From Anaerolineaceae bacterium (GTDB lineage Bacteria > Chloroflexota > Anaerolineae > JAAYZQ01), in contig JAAYZQ010000641.1 in the NCBI GenBank assembly GCA_012514775.1, forward strand, positions 1-6,862: 6,862 nucleotides of DNA. Reading direction: 5' to 3'. Position 1 is the stretch's first letter. Each line of letters begins with the position of its first letter. A program made the position numbers and the translations under genes. The notes beneath the pieces are model-generated. The model searched no databases. It had not been told where the DNA came from and worked only from the letters and a program-made list of their open reading frames with translations. Shown piece by piece: positions 1 through 5,756 of the stretch.

Positions 1-235
1 GGGAGCGTGTGCCCAACTTGTGCAAGACCTGACGCGAGGAGCAGCGGGCGGCGCCTGAGACGCCCCCGGGCACAGACCTGAGCCGGCTCCCGGCCACGAC
101 GGCGCCCGGGCAGCCGAAGCGTAGAGCGTACATACCGGCGGCGGGCGCGCTGATCGTGCCCGCCGCCGGCTCTCATCTTTTGCCCCATCCCCGGACCCGG
201 CTCGACCCGCCCTGCTGGCCAGGCGCGCAATCCCC
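1..235. other. Left-edge intergenic region, no convincing gene
   Basis: I see no complete gene here. All three plus-strand frames that enter from the left edge close early: frame 3 stops at 30-32, frame 2 at 56-58 and frame 1 at 79-81. Any of them could be the last residues of a plus-strand gene lying off the window. Frame 3 has the most GC-rich third positions (8 of 9 codons), but nine residues are too few to identify a family. A hairpin at 135-169 would suit the end of such a gene. The minus-strand permease operon also ends into this region at 236. No tRNA-like fold was recognised. Confidence 0.5.
135..181 (+). terminator. GC-rich hairpin with short T-run, probable terminator
   Basis: CCGGCGGCGGGC at 135-146 is perfectly complementary to GCCCGCCGCCGG at 158-169, a 12-bp stem that can extend by three further pairs (one G-U) into the 11-nt spacer. 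TTTT at 178-181 follows on the plus strand, 9 nt beyond the stem, further than in a canonical intrinsic terminator. On the minus strand the sequence after the stem is not T-rich. The best reading is a terminator for a plus-strand gene left of the window, possibly also slowing the minus-strand permease operon that ends at 236. A bidirectional structure is possible. Confidence 0.5.
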
Positions 236-448
236 CTAGCTGGGCTCTTCTCCGACGTCGGGCTCGTCTTCGGGGCTCGATGCCAGCGCGACGAAACGGA
301 GGGCAAGGGGAATGATAAAGCCCAGCAGCAATATGGCCAGGCCGATCCACCACATGACGGGCTGGTCGTTCATCGTCCCGAGGCTGAGCAGGGGCAGGGC
401 AACCAGCAGCATCAGGAACGCGATATCGAGTGCCGTGACTCGCCTCAT
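236..448 (-). CDS. Small two-helix membrane protein downstream of permease
   Basis: This 70-residue protein belongs to no family I recognise. It has a basic N-terminus (MRR), a hydrophobic segment at about residues 6-24, a short polar turn with N27, D28 and Q29, a second hydrophobic segment at about 31-56 starting with two tryptophans, and an acidic C-terminal tail (residues 60-68, seven Asp/Glu). By the positive-inside rule the N-terminus is probably cytoplasmic, which for two helices puts the acidic tail there too. Its start lies 12 nt after the permease stop. The Shine-Dalgarno AAGGAA overlaps the permease stop region with about 7 nt to ATG, so translational coupling is likely. The arrangement resembles small accessory subunits of some symporters, suggesting a role in stability or assembly of the permease, but that is inference. 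It is short enough that the coding call rests on composition, RBS and position. Confidence 0.72.
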   Translation of the reverse strand: MRRVTALDIAFLMLLVALPLLSLGTMNDQPVMWWIGLAILLLGFIIPLALRFVALASSPEDEPDVGEEPS

Positions 449-460
449 GGCCGTTTCCTT

Positions 461-2089
461 TCAAAAGAGATTCAAGATGATGGTCGCGATGCCGGTTATG
501 ACACCGGCGACGATGGTCCAGGGGATGGTCCCACGGAGGATGGCCCCCTCCTCCCCCGAACTGCGGACGGCCCCGGTGCCGATGACAATGTTCGCCGGGG
601 CGATGACGTTGCCGATGGCGCCGCCGGCGCCCTGGGCCGCCAGGACGGCCGACTGCTCCAAGCCGGGGAGGGCCGCGGCGGCCTGGGACTGGAGGGGCGA
701 AAAGAGAATGTTGGAGGCCGTGCTGGAGGAGGTCATGAACGCGCCCAGGATGCCGATCCAGTTGGCGAGAAAGGCATAGACGGGCGCCGTCGCCACAGAA
801 GCGATGCCCTGGGCCAGGATGCTCGTCTGGCCCGAATGGTCCATCAGCTTGCTCATGGTCAGAAACGAGGCGATGGCAATGGAAGAGGGGACCGAATCTT
901 TGACCAGGTTGCCCAGGAGGCTCGTGCCTCCGGAGCGGTAGTAGCCCCGGAGCCGGTAGACCACCAGGGCTACGAGGGCGGTGACCAGGACAAAGGTCCC
1001 CGGATGCGTGAGCAGCGCAAAGGGCGAGTAGGGCTCGGCCTCGGGGATGGCAAGCCCGTAGCCCGTTTCCACGGCCGGGAAGGGGAGGCCGATCTGCAAC
1101 TGCGAGAGAAGGTCGGTGATGGCCGGGACGGCCGAGCCGAGGACGGCGATCACTGTCAAAAAGATGTAGGGAAAGAGCGCCAGGCCGAGGCCCATCTGGG
1201 TTTGCCGTCCCGCTGCCTCCTCCGCTGCAACCGGTTCTTCGAGGGGCTCATCCCGCATGGCCGGGCGTTCGACAATGCCCTCCGCGGGCTCTGCGTAGCG
1301 CCGCCAGTGCGACAGGGGATAGAGCGCAACGAGAGCCAGGGTGCCGGCCACAAAGGTTGACAGCACCGGGTTGACGTACATCATCCCCAACTGCACGCCC
1401 CCCTGGATGACGGCGATGATCAGGACCAAAGGGAGGCCGTGGACAACGGCCGCCCGCCGGCCGTACATCCACGTCACGCCCAGGCCCCCCAGGAGGTTGA
1501 CCAGCGCCAGCAGAATCGCCGTCTGGACGGCGGTGGCGGTGGGATCGGCGACTTCGGTGACACGCACCATGGCCAGCCAGCCCACGGCCAGGGTGCCAAA
1601 ATGCTTGGCCCAGGCGTGGGCGATGAGGGTGATTATGACGGCATAGCTCGTCCTCATGCCGAGGCCGAGGAGCAGCGGCGCGGTCACGGCGATGGGCGCG
1701 CCAAAGCCGGCGACACCCTGGAAAAAGCTGGCAAAGACCCAGCCGATGGCCAGCACGAGAAAGAGCTCGTTGCGGCTGAACTCCAGGAAACCCCTGCGGA
1801 GCGCGTCAAAGGCGCCGGCCCGCAGGGTTACGAGGTACAGCAACAGCGCCGTCCAGACCACGTACAGGATAAACACCGCATCCCAGATCCCCTTGCCGGC
1901 TGCCACGGCCAGGGTCTCGAAGGGGGTCCGGAACACCAGCAGGGCGAGCACCGCCGCCGCCAACAACCCGGCCGGCCCGGCCTCGATCCCTTTCCACTGA
2001 AAGACAGCCAGAAGTACCAGCAGCACGGCGATGGGGAGCAGGGCGATGAGCCAGTGAAGAATGTCGACCGGAAGCTGAGCACCATCCAT
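461..2089 (-). CDS. L-lactate/glycolate permease family (LctP) transporter
   Basis: This 542-residue polytopic membrane protein belongs to the LctP family, which imports L-lactate, D-lactate or glycolate with protons across the inner membrane; E. coli LldP is about 550 residues, so it is full length. Recognisable family segments are FQGVAGFGAP at 123-132, a conserved membrane stretch with AHAWAKHFG at 157-165, a charged cytoplasmic-type loop at about 260-297, MSKLMDHSGQ at 412-421, SSSTASNILFSPLQ near 454-467 and AAQGAGGAIGNVIAP at 484-498. The start is supported by AGGAGG seven bases before ATG, and the N-terminal WLIALLPI matches the family's first helix. Residues around 157-165 and 454-460 differ from LldP (which has roughly ANAAPVAFG and SGSNTNSN), so the substrate may not be lactate. 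Transcription probably begins at the promoter at 2235-2263, giving a leader of about 139 nt. The gene is the first of an operon with the small membrane protein. Confidence 0.93.
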   Translation of the reverse strand: MDGAQLPVDILHWLIALLPIAVLLVLLAVFQWKGIEAGPAGLLAAAVLALLVFRTPFETLAVAAGKGIWDAVFILYVVWTALLLYLVTLRAGAFDALRRGFLEFSRNELFLVLAIGWVFASFFQGVAGFGAPIAVTAPLLLGLGMRTSYAVIITLIAHAWAKHFGTLAVGWLAMVRVTEVADPTATAVQTAILLALVNLLGGLGVTWMYGRRAAVVHGLPLVLIIAVIQGGVQLGMMYVNPVLSTFVAGTLALVALYPLSHWRRYAEPAEGIVERPAMRDEPLEEPVAAEEAAGRQTQMGLGLALFPYIFLTVIAVLGSAVPAITDLLSQLQIGLPFPAVETGYGLAIPEAEPYSPFALLTHPGTFVLVTALVALVVYRLRGYYRSGGTSLLGNLVKDSVPSSIAIASFLTMSKLMDHSGQTSILAQGIASVATAPVYAFLANWIGILGAFMTSSSTASNILFSPLQSQAAAALPGLEQSAVLAAQGAGGAIGNVIAPANIVIGTGAVRSSGEEGAILRGTIPWTIVAGVITGIATIILNLF

Positions 2090-2126
2090 TTTCGATCCTC
2101 CTCTTAAACGGGGCTATGCAGAGCAC

Positions 2127-2145
2127 GCCAGTATCGAGCCAGTAT
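2127..2145. repeat. Short direct repeat in the permease leader
   Basis: GCCAGTAT occurs at 2127-2134 and again at 2138-2145, a period of 11 bp, close to one helical turn. It lies between the predicted permease transcription start (about 2228) and its RBS (2097-2105). It could be a regulator site acting as a roadblock, or chance. I see no third copy. Confidence 0.3.
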
Positions 2146-2234
2146 AAGGATCTTGGCCTGTGCACGTGGGAACGGGAGCGTCAGCGCTTGGCAAGGCAAT
2201 CCGGCCTGAAGGGCAGACCATGCCCAATGCGTGC

Positions 2235-2263
2235 ATTATCCCACAGATCTGCCCGATTGTCAA
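2235..2263 (-). promoter_or_regulatory. Sigma-70-type promoter for the permease operon
   Basis: Read on the minus strand, TTGACA (plus-strand 2258-2263) is followed by a 17-nt spacer and GATAAT (2235-2240). The -35 is perfect, the -10 matches five of six positions, and TGG immediately before it gives an extended -10. Predicted transcription start is about 2228, leaving a leader of about 139 nt before the permease ATG. The plus-strand sequence TTGTCAAACAG at 2257-2267, covering the -35, is one mismatch from the TNGTNNNACNA type of operator used by FadR/LldR-like GntR regulators. That part is a suggestion only, as no regulator gene lies in the window. Confidence 0.72.
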
Positions 2264-2445
2264 ACAGTTATGAATGAAGGAGAGCGGGGACTCAAAGACG
2301 GTTGATCCCGGGCCTGGACCGTCTCGCCACGCCCGCTGCCACTTGCAGAAATTCCCGATTTGAGGTAAATTCTCCCTGGTAGTTGAGAGCAGGCTCCCCG
2401 GCAGCGTAGCCGGCACGCCCGAGCATACGCCAGAGGGAGAGGATC
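2264..2445. other. Upstream half of divergent intergenic region
   Basis: With the permease leader and promoter (2090-2263) this completes a 356-bp region between divergent genes. It contains a nested inverted repeat at 2296-2324 and a small CCGGC/GCCGG hairpin at 2398-2413. A weak candidate plus-strand promoter is TTGCAG 2343-2348, 17-nt spacer, TAAATT 2366-2371. That candidate matches consensus at only 3 and 4 of 6 positions but is the best I see for the plus-strand gene at 2446. Reading frames crossing the region on the minus strand show no family features. Confidence 0.45.
2296..2324. repeat. Nested inverted repeat, candidate operator
   Basis: AGACGGT at 2296-2302 is the perfect reverse complement of ACCGTCT at 2318-2324, and a second palindrome, CCCGGG at 2307-2312, lies almost exactly at the centre. 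There is no T-run after either arm, so it is not a terminator. The centre is about 82 bp upstream of the predicted permease start point, a usual place for an activator site, and it also lies upstream of the plus-strand genes, so it could serve both directions. Chance formation in GC-rich DNA is possible. Confidence 0.4.
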
Positions 2446-2760
2446 ATGGAGACAGTGAGCTACGAGGGAGAATCGGGGCTGGTGGCAGTCGTGCAGGCGC
2501 TGGACAACCTGCGCGGCTTGCTGGCCGCAGACGCGGTGACCAGGGAGCAGGCGGCGGGCCTCCTGGGCTGCATCAACCTGCACCTGGCCGACGTCGTGGG
2601 CGTGGAAGACGAGATGCTTGCCCGCCTGGAGGACTGCGCCGGCCTGCTCTGCCCCCTGTGCCGTGGCTTTATTGGCTATATCAGCAACCTCTCGGGACTC
2701 TGCCCGCACTGCGGCCAGCGCTTTTTCTGGGCCGCCGGCGAGGAAGAGGACGAGGACTAG
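2446..2760 (+). CDS. Small zinc-ribbon protein of unknown function
   Basis: This 104-residue soluble protein has an N-terminal, mostly helical half (about residues 8-66) and a C-terminal zinc ribbon made of CPLC at 69-72 and CPHC at 86-89, separated by 13 residues. It ends in a strongly acidic tail (residues 99-104, all Glu/Asp). Four cysteines in two knuckles would bind one structural zinc ion. Such ribbons occur in nucleic-acid-binding and protein-interaction modules, and the sequence does not say which. The start is backed by a GGGAGAGG purine stretch just before ATG. It lies 70 nt upstream of the hydrolase gene on the same strand and may be cotranscribed with it, although TATAAC at 2810-2815 could mark a separate start. 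I do not recognise a named family for the helical half. Confidence 0.8.
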   Translation: METVSYEGESGLVAVVQALDNLRGLLAADAVTREQAAGLLGCINLHLADVVGVEDEMLARLEDCAGLLCPLCRGFIGYISNLSGLCPHCGQRFFWAAGEEEDED

Positions 2761-2830
2761 GGCCGGCCTCCGCGCTGCTGGCCGTTCGAGCCAGCGTGGG
2801 CCGAGCAATTATAACACAGGAGTGACGAGC

Positions 2831-3532
2831 ATGAACCTGAAGGGCAAGATTGTGGATCTCAGCCAGGAGATCTATACCGGGATGCCGGTCTACCCCGGGC
2901 ACATGAAGACGGTCATCTTTACCCACGTCTCGCACGAAGAGAGTATGCGCCAGATCGGCACCGGTTTCTCGTACCACGCCAGCGGCCTGCTAATGTGCGA
3001 CCACGGCCCGACCCACATCGATTCGGTGAGCCACCTGAGCCGCGACCCCGACGCCCCGTCGGTGGACGAGATCCCGCTGGAGTACTGCATCACCCCGGCC
3101 ATCTGCCTGGACATGAGCGACGTCGAGCGCCAGACCCAGTTCGGCCCGGCAAAGATCGAGGCCGAGCTGAAGCGCTGGGGGCTGGACATCCGCCCCGGCG
3201 ACACGGTGCTCTTTTACACCGGTCACTACGAGCGCTACTACGGCACGCCCGAGTACGCCACCCACCAGCCGGGCCTGACGCGCGAGGCCACGGAATACAT
3301 CATTGACAAGGGCGTCGTCAACTTTGGCGTGGACAACACCAGCCCCGACATGTGGCTGGACAAGAGCTATCCCTGCCACACCGTCTGCGCCCAGCGGCGC
3401 ATCACCCACATCGAGAACCTGTGCAACCTGGACAAGCTCGTGGGCCAGCGCTTTACCTTTGTCGCCCTCCCGCTCAAGATCCGCAAGGGCACCGGCTCGC
3501 CGGTGCGCGCCGTCGCCATCCTGGACGACTAA
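2831..3532 (+). CDS. Cyclase / kynurenine-formamidase-family metal hydrolase
   Basis: This 233-residue cytoplasmic enzyme belongs to the 'cyclase family', which includes bacterial kynurenine formamidase (KynB) and isatin hydrolase: metal-dependent hydrolases of amide or lactam-like bonds. The N-terminus has the family pattern DLSQEIYTGMPVYPG (9-23). The metal motif HxxTHxDxxxH is present as H58, H62, D64 and H68, although the usual Gly before Thr is Pro60 and the usual Pro after the Asp is Val66. The C-terminal signature is also intact: H183, then HIENLCNLDKL with E195, then PLKIRKGTGSPVRAVA. Length is typical. I chose the ATG at 2831 because AGGAG lies 8 nt upstream and the family N-terminus begins there; the reading frame stays open further upstream, but that part does not resemble the family. 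The SDR gene follows after 26 nt. No other kynurenine-pathway gene is present, so tryptophan catabolism is not supported and the substrate is unknown. Confidence 0.9.
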   Translation: MNLKGKIVDLSQEIYTGMPVYPGHMKTVIFTHVSHEESMRQIGTGFSYHASGLLMCDHGPTHIDSVSHLSRDPDAPSVDEIPLEYCITPAICLDMSDVERQTQFGPAKIEAELKRWGLDIRPGDTVLFYTGHYERYYGTPEYATHQPGLTREATEYIIDKGVVNFGVDNTSPDMWLDKSYPCHTVCAQRRITHIENLCNLDKLVGQRFTFVALPLKIRKGTGSPVRAVAILDD

Positions 3533-3558
3533 AGGCTGCCTGGAGGCTGCGCGGAACG

Positions 3559-4323
3559 ATGAGGTTTCCAAATTTTCGACTCGACGGCCAGGTTGCTTTG
3601 GTAACCGGGGCCAGCACCGGGCTGGGTCGCGGCTGCGCCCTGGCCCTGGCCGACGCCGGGGCCGAGGTGGCCGTCACCAGCCGCGACGTGGCCCGGGCCG
3701 AGGCGGTGGCCGCCGAGGTGCGGGCCATGGGCCGCCGGGCCCTGCCCGTGGCCCTGGAGGTCACCAGCCTGCAGAGCATCGACGCCGCCGTGGCGACCGT
3801 CGAGGACCAGTTCGGGGCCATCGACGTCCTGATCAACAACGCCGGCATCAACATCCCGGAGCCGGCCCTGGACGTCAGCGAGGAACACTGGGATCGGGTT
3901 CTGGACACGAACCTGAAGGGCCTGTTCTTTTGCGCGCAAAGGGTGGGCCGCGGGATGGTGGCCCGGGGACGGGGCAAGATCGTCAACGTCGCCTCGCAGA
4001 TGGGCCTGGTGGGTGGCCGGCTGCGGGCCGCCTACTGCTCCAGCAAGGGCGGCGTGGTGCAGCTCACCAAGGTGCTGGCCATCGAATGGTCGGCCAGCGG
4101 CGTGAACGTCAACGCCGTGGCGCCCACCTTCCTGCGGACGCCCTTCAGCGAGCCGATGTTCGCCGACGAGGCCTTTTATCGGGAAGTGGTGGCCAAGATC
4201 CCGCTGGGCCGCGTGGGCGAGGTGGAGGACGTGCTGGGCGCCATCGTCTTTCTCGCGTCGCCCGCCTCCGACCTGGTGACAGGCCACACCCTGTTGGTCG
4301 ACGGCGGCTGGACCGCCTGGTAG
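3559..4323 (+). CDS. SDR-family NAD(P)-dependent oxidoreductase
   Basis: This 254-residue classical short-chain dehydrogenase/reductase shows every core motif: the cofactor loop TGASTGLG at 16-23, NNAG at 93-96, Asn118, catalytic Ser146, and Tyr159-x3-Lys163 (YCSSK). The C-terminal substrate lid and the closing LVDGGWTAW are typical. Ser41-Arg42 after the second beta strand, in place of an acidic residue, favours NADP(H). It resembles the gluconate 5-dehydrogenase/3-oxoacyl-reductase-like group, where sequence rarely gives the substrate. It would interconvert a hydroxyl and a carbonyl on a small molecule in the cytoplasm. The ATG at 3559 places the Rossmann loop at the normal distance from the N-terminus. 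GGAGG at 3542-3546 is 12 nt upstream, a little far. It follows the hydrolase after 26 nt, so the two are very likely one operon, and a strong terminator lies just after its stop. Confidence 0.93.
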   Translation: MRFPNFRLDGQVALVTGASTGLGRGCALALADAGAEVAVTSRDVARAEAVAAEVRAMGRRALPVALEVTSLQSIDAAVATVEDQFGAIDVLINNAGINIPEPALDVSEEHWDRVLDTNLKGLFFCAQRVGRGMVARGRGKIVNVASQMGLVGGRLRAAYCSSKGGVVQLTKVLAIEWSASGVNVNAVAPTFLRTPFSEPMFADEAFYREVVAKIPLGRVGEVEDVLGAIVFLASPASDLVTGHTLLVDGGWTAW

Positions 4324-4335
4324 GCAAAAGTCGAG

Positions 4336-4368
4336 GGCAACGCACCCCTGGCAGGTGCGTTGCCTTTT
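4336..4368 (+). terminator. Strong intrinsic terminator between SDR and HOT genes
   Basis: GGCAACGCACC at 4336-4346 pairs perfectly with GGTGCGTTGCC at 4354-4364 around a 7-nt loop, followed at once by TTTT (4365-4368), a textbook intrinsic terminator. It begins 12 nt after the SDR stop. Outer sequences GGCAA (4323-4327) and TTGCC (4370-4374) can also pair and would enclose the whole element. Only 28 nt separate the T-run from the next ATG, with no room for a standard promoter between them. Expression of the downstream gene must therefore come from read-through, regulated antitermination or a promoter inside the SDR gene. Confidence 0.82.
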
Positions 4369-4396
4369 GTTGCCAAGTGGGGTAAAGGAGCAAACC

Positions 4397-5677
4397 ATGA
4401 CCCAATTCGAAACGATCATCCCGCTGCACACGGCCCGCCTGAAGTTTGGCGAGGGCGCCACCGAGGAGCTGGGCTACGAGCTCAAGAACATGGGCGCCCG
4501 CCGGGTGATGCTCGTGGTCGACCCGGAGCTGTGGCAGTTTGGGCTGGTCGATCAGGTCAAGGCCGTCGTGGAGGACGCGGGCATCGCCCTGCACGTCTTT
4601 GACCAGGTCCACGTCGAGCCCACCGACGTCTCCTTCCGGCAGGCCATCGCCGCCATGGATGGCCTGGACGTGGACGCCTTCGTGGGGCTGGGCGGGGGCA
4701 GCGCCCTGGACACGGCCAAGGCCATGAACCTGTACAGCACCTACCCCGCCGACCTGTACGACTATATCAACGCCCCCATCGGCAAGGGCAAGCCCGTGCC
4801 GGGGCCGGTCAAGCCGCTCGTCGCCCTGCCCACCACGGCGGGCACGGGCAGCGAGACCACGGCGGTCATCGTCCTCGACCTGCTGGAGCTGCACCTGAAG
4901 ACCGGCATCTCCAGCAACCACGTCCGCCCCACCATGGCCATCGTCGATCCCCTCAACACGCTGACGGTGCCGCCGGCGGTGACGGCCTCGTGCGGGCTGG
5001 ACGTGTTCACCCACGCCGCCGAGTCGTTCACCATCAAGCCGTTCAACATGCGGCCGCGGGCCACCGACCCGGCCCAACGCCCGGCCTACGTGGGCGCCAA
5101 CCCCATCTCGGACCTGTGGAGCGAGAAGGCCGTGGAGTGGGTGGGCCAGTACCTGCGGCGGGCCTGCTACAACGGCGACGACGTGGAGGCGCGGACCTTT
5201 ATGGCCATGGGCTCGACCTTTGCCGGGGTGGGCTATGGCAACGCCGGGGTCCACATCCCCCACGCCCTGGGCTATCCCATCGCCGGCATGGTCAAAGGCT
5301 GGGTGCCGCCCGGCTACCACGTGACGGAGGCCATGGTGCCCCACGGCATCTCGACGGCCCTCACGGCGCCGGCCTGCTTTCGCTTCACGGCCCCCAGCAA
5401 CCCCGCCAAGCACGCCCGCCTGGCAGAGCTGTTGGGCGCCAGCGTGGAGGGGCTATCGCCGATGGACGCGGCCCTCGAGCTGCCCGGGGCCATCGTCCGC
5501 CTGCTGCGCGACGTGGGCTGCCCCAACGGCCTGTCGGCCGTCGGCTACGATGAGGCCGATATCCCGCGCCTGGCCGAGGGCGGCTGGAAGCAGCAGCGGC
5601 TGCTGGTGGGCAGCCCGCGGCCCGTTGGCGAAGAAGACCTGCGGCGCATCCTGGAAGAGTCCATGGTGCTGTGGTAG
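4397..5677 (+). CDS. Iron-containing alcohol dehydrogenase, HOT-like
   Basis: This 426-residue group III metal-dependent alcohol dehydrogenase most resembles the hydroxyacid-oxoacid transhydrogenase (HOT, ADHFE1) branch. HOT enzymes oxidise 4-hydroxybutyrate to succinate semialdehyde while reducing 2-oxoglutarate to D-2-hydroxyglutarate, recycling a bound nicotinamide. The cofactor motifs are GGGSALDTAK at 99-108 and PTTAGTGSET at 145-154. Probable metal ligands are D202 and H206 (DVFTH), H289 and H316 (VPHG). Branch-specific signs are YGNAGVHIPHALGYPIAG around 281-297, Tyr293 where FucO-type enzymes have a histidine, a 27-residue gap between the last two ligand histidines (14 in FucO), VPHGISTALTAPA, and a C-terminal EEDLRRILEESM. 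The ATG at 4397 has AAAGGAG six bases upstream; a longer in-frame start would fall within the terminator hairpin. Exact substrates are not proven by sequence, and it could be an ordinary NAD-linked dehydrogenase. Confidence 0.92.
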   Translation: MTQFETIIPLHTARLKFGEGATEELGYELKNMGARRVMLVVDPELWQFGLVDQVKAVVEDAGIALHVFDQVHVEPTDVSFRQAIAAMDGLDVDAFVGLGGGSALDTAKAMNLYSTYPADLYDYINAPIGKGKPVPGPVKPLVALPTTAGTGSETTAVIVLDLLELHLKTGISSNHVRPTMAIVDPLNTLTVPPAVTASCGLDVFTHAAESFTIKPFNMRPRATDPAQRPAYVGANPISDLWSEKAVEWVGQYLRRACYNGDDVEARTFMAMGSTFAGVGYGNAGVHIPHALGYPIAGMVKGWVPPGYHVTEAMVPHGISTALTAPACFRFTAPSNPAKHARLAELLGASVEGLSPMDAALELPGAIVRLLRDVGCPNGLSAVGYDEADIPRLAEGGWKQQRLLVGSPRPVGEEDLRRILEESMVLW

Positions 5678-5689
5678 CGTCGCGGCCGA

Positions 5690-5718
5690 TTGACAAGGCG
5701 GCCCGAGCGTGATACACT
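5690..5718 (+). promoter_or_regulatory. Sigma-70-type promoter for the GNAT gene
   Basis: TTGACA at 5690-5695, a 17-nt spacer and TACACT at 5713-5718 make a near-consensus promoter, and TGA just before the -10 supplies an extended -10. It starts 12 nt after the HOT-like gene's stop. Predicted start of transcription is about 5725, giving a leader of roughly 32 nt that contains the RBS. The in-frame GTG at 5709 falls inside this promoter, which argues for the ATG at 5757 as the true start. Confidence 0.72.
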
Positions 5719-5756
5719 CCGGGGGTGCGAGCGACAGAAGCCAGGAGGAGAGAAGG

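Noticed and set aside
1439..2107. 222-codon plus-strand open frame opposite the permease
   Set aside because: Low-complexity Gly/Gln/Asp/Arg-rich product antisense to a clear permease; no RBS or domain.
2090..2228. Riboswitch in the permease leader
   Set aside because: Only a small GGGCA/TGCCC hairpin (2211-2225) was seen; no known riboswitch core and no terminator or RBS-sequestering partner could be recognised by eye.
2114..2416. 100-codon minus-strand frame across the divergent intergenic region
   Set aside because: It covers the predicted permease promoter, shows no family features, and has no convincing RBS.
2810..2815. TATAAC as a -10 for the hydrolase gene
   Set aside because: No acceptable -35 at 16-18 nt, and transcription from it would start at about 2822, leaving most of the RBS out of the mRNA. 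Possible, but not supported.
2831..3532. Kynurenine pathway assignment (kynB)
   Set aside because: No tryptophan dioxygenase or kynureninase gene is nearby, and the metal motif differs, so the specific symbol is not justified.
3352..3558. Longer in-frame N-terminus for the SDR
   Set aside because: It would lie within the hydrolase gene in another frame; the ATG at 3559 gives the standard SDR N-terminal length.
4145..5413. 422-codon minus-strand open frame opposite the HOT-like gene
   Set aside because: It is antisense to a gene with full family motifs; its Gly/Arg/His/Val-rich composition is typical of a GC-rich shadow frame and no domain is visible.
5709..5756. GTG start giving a 16-residue longer GNAT protein
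   Set aside because: The GTG lies inside the predicted promoter, and a good RBS precedes the ATG at 5757.
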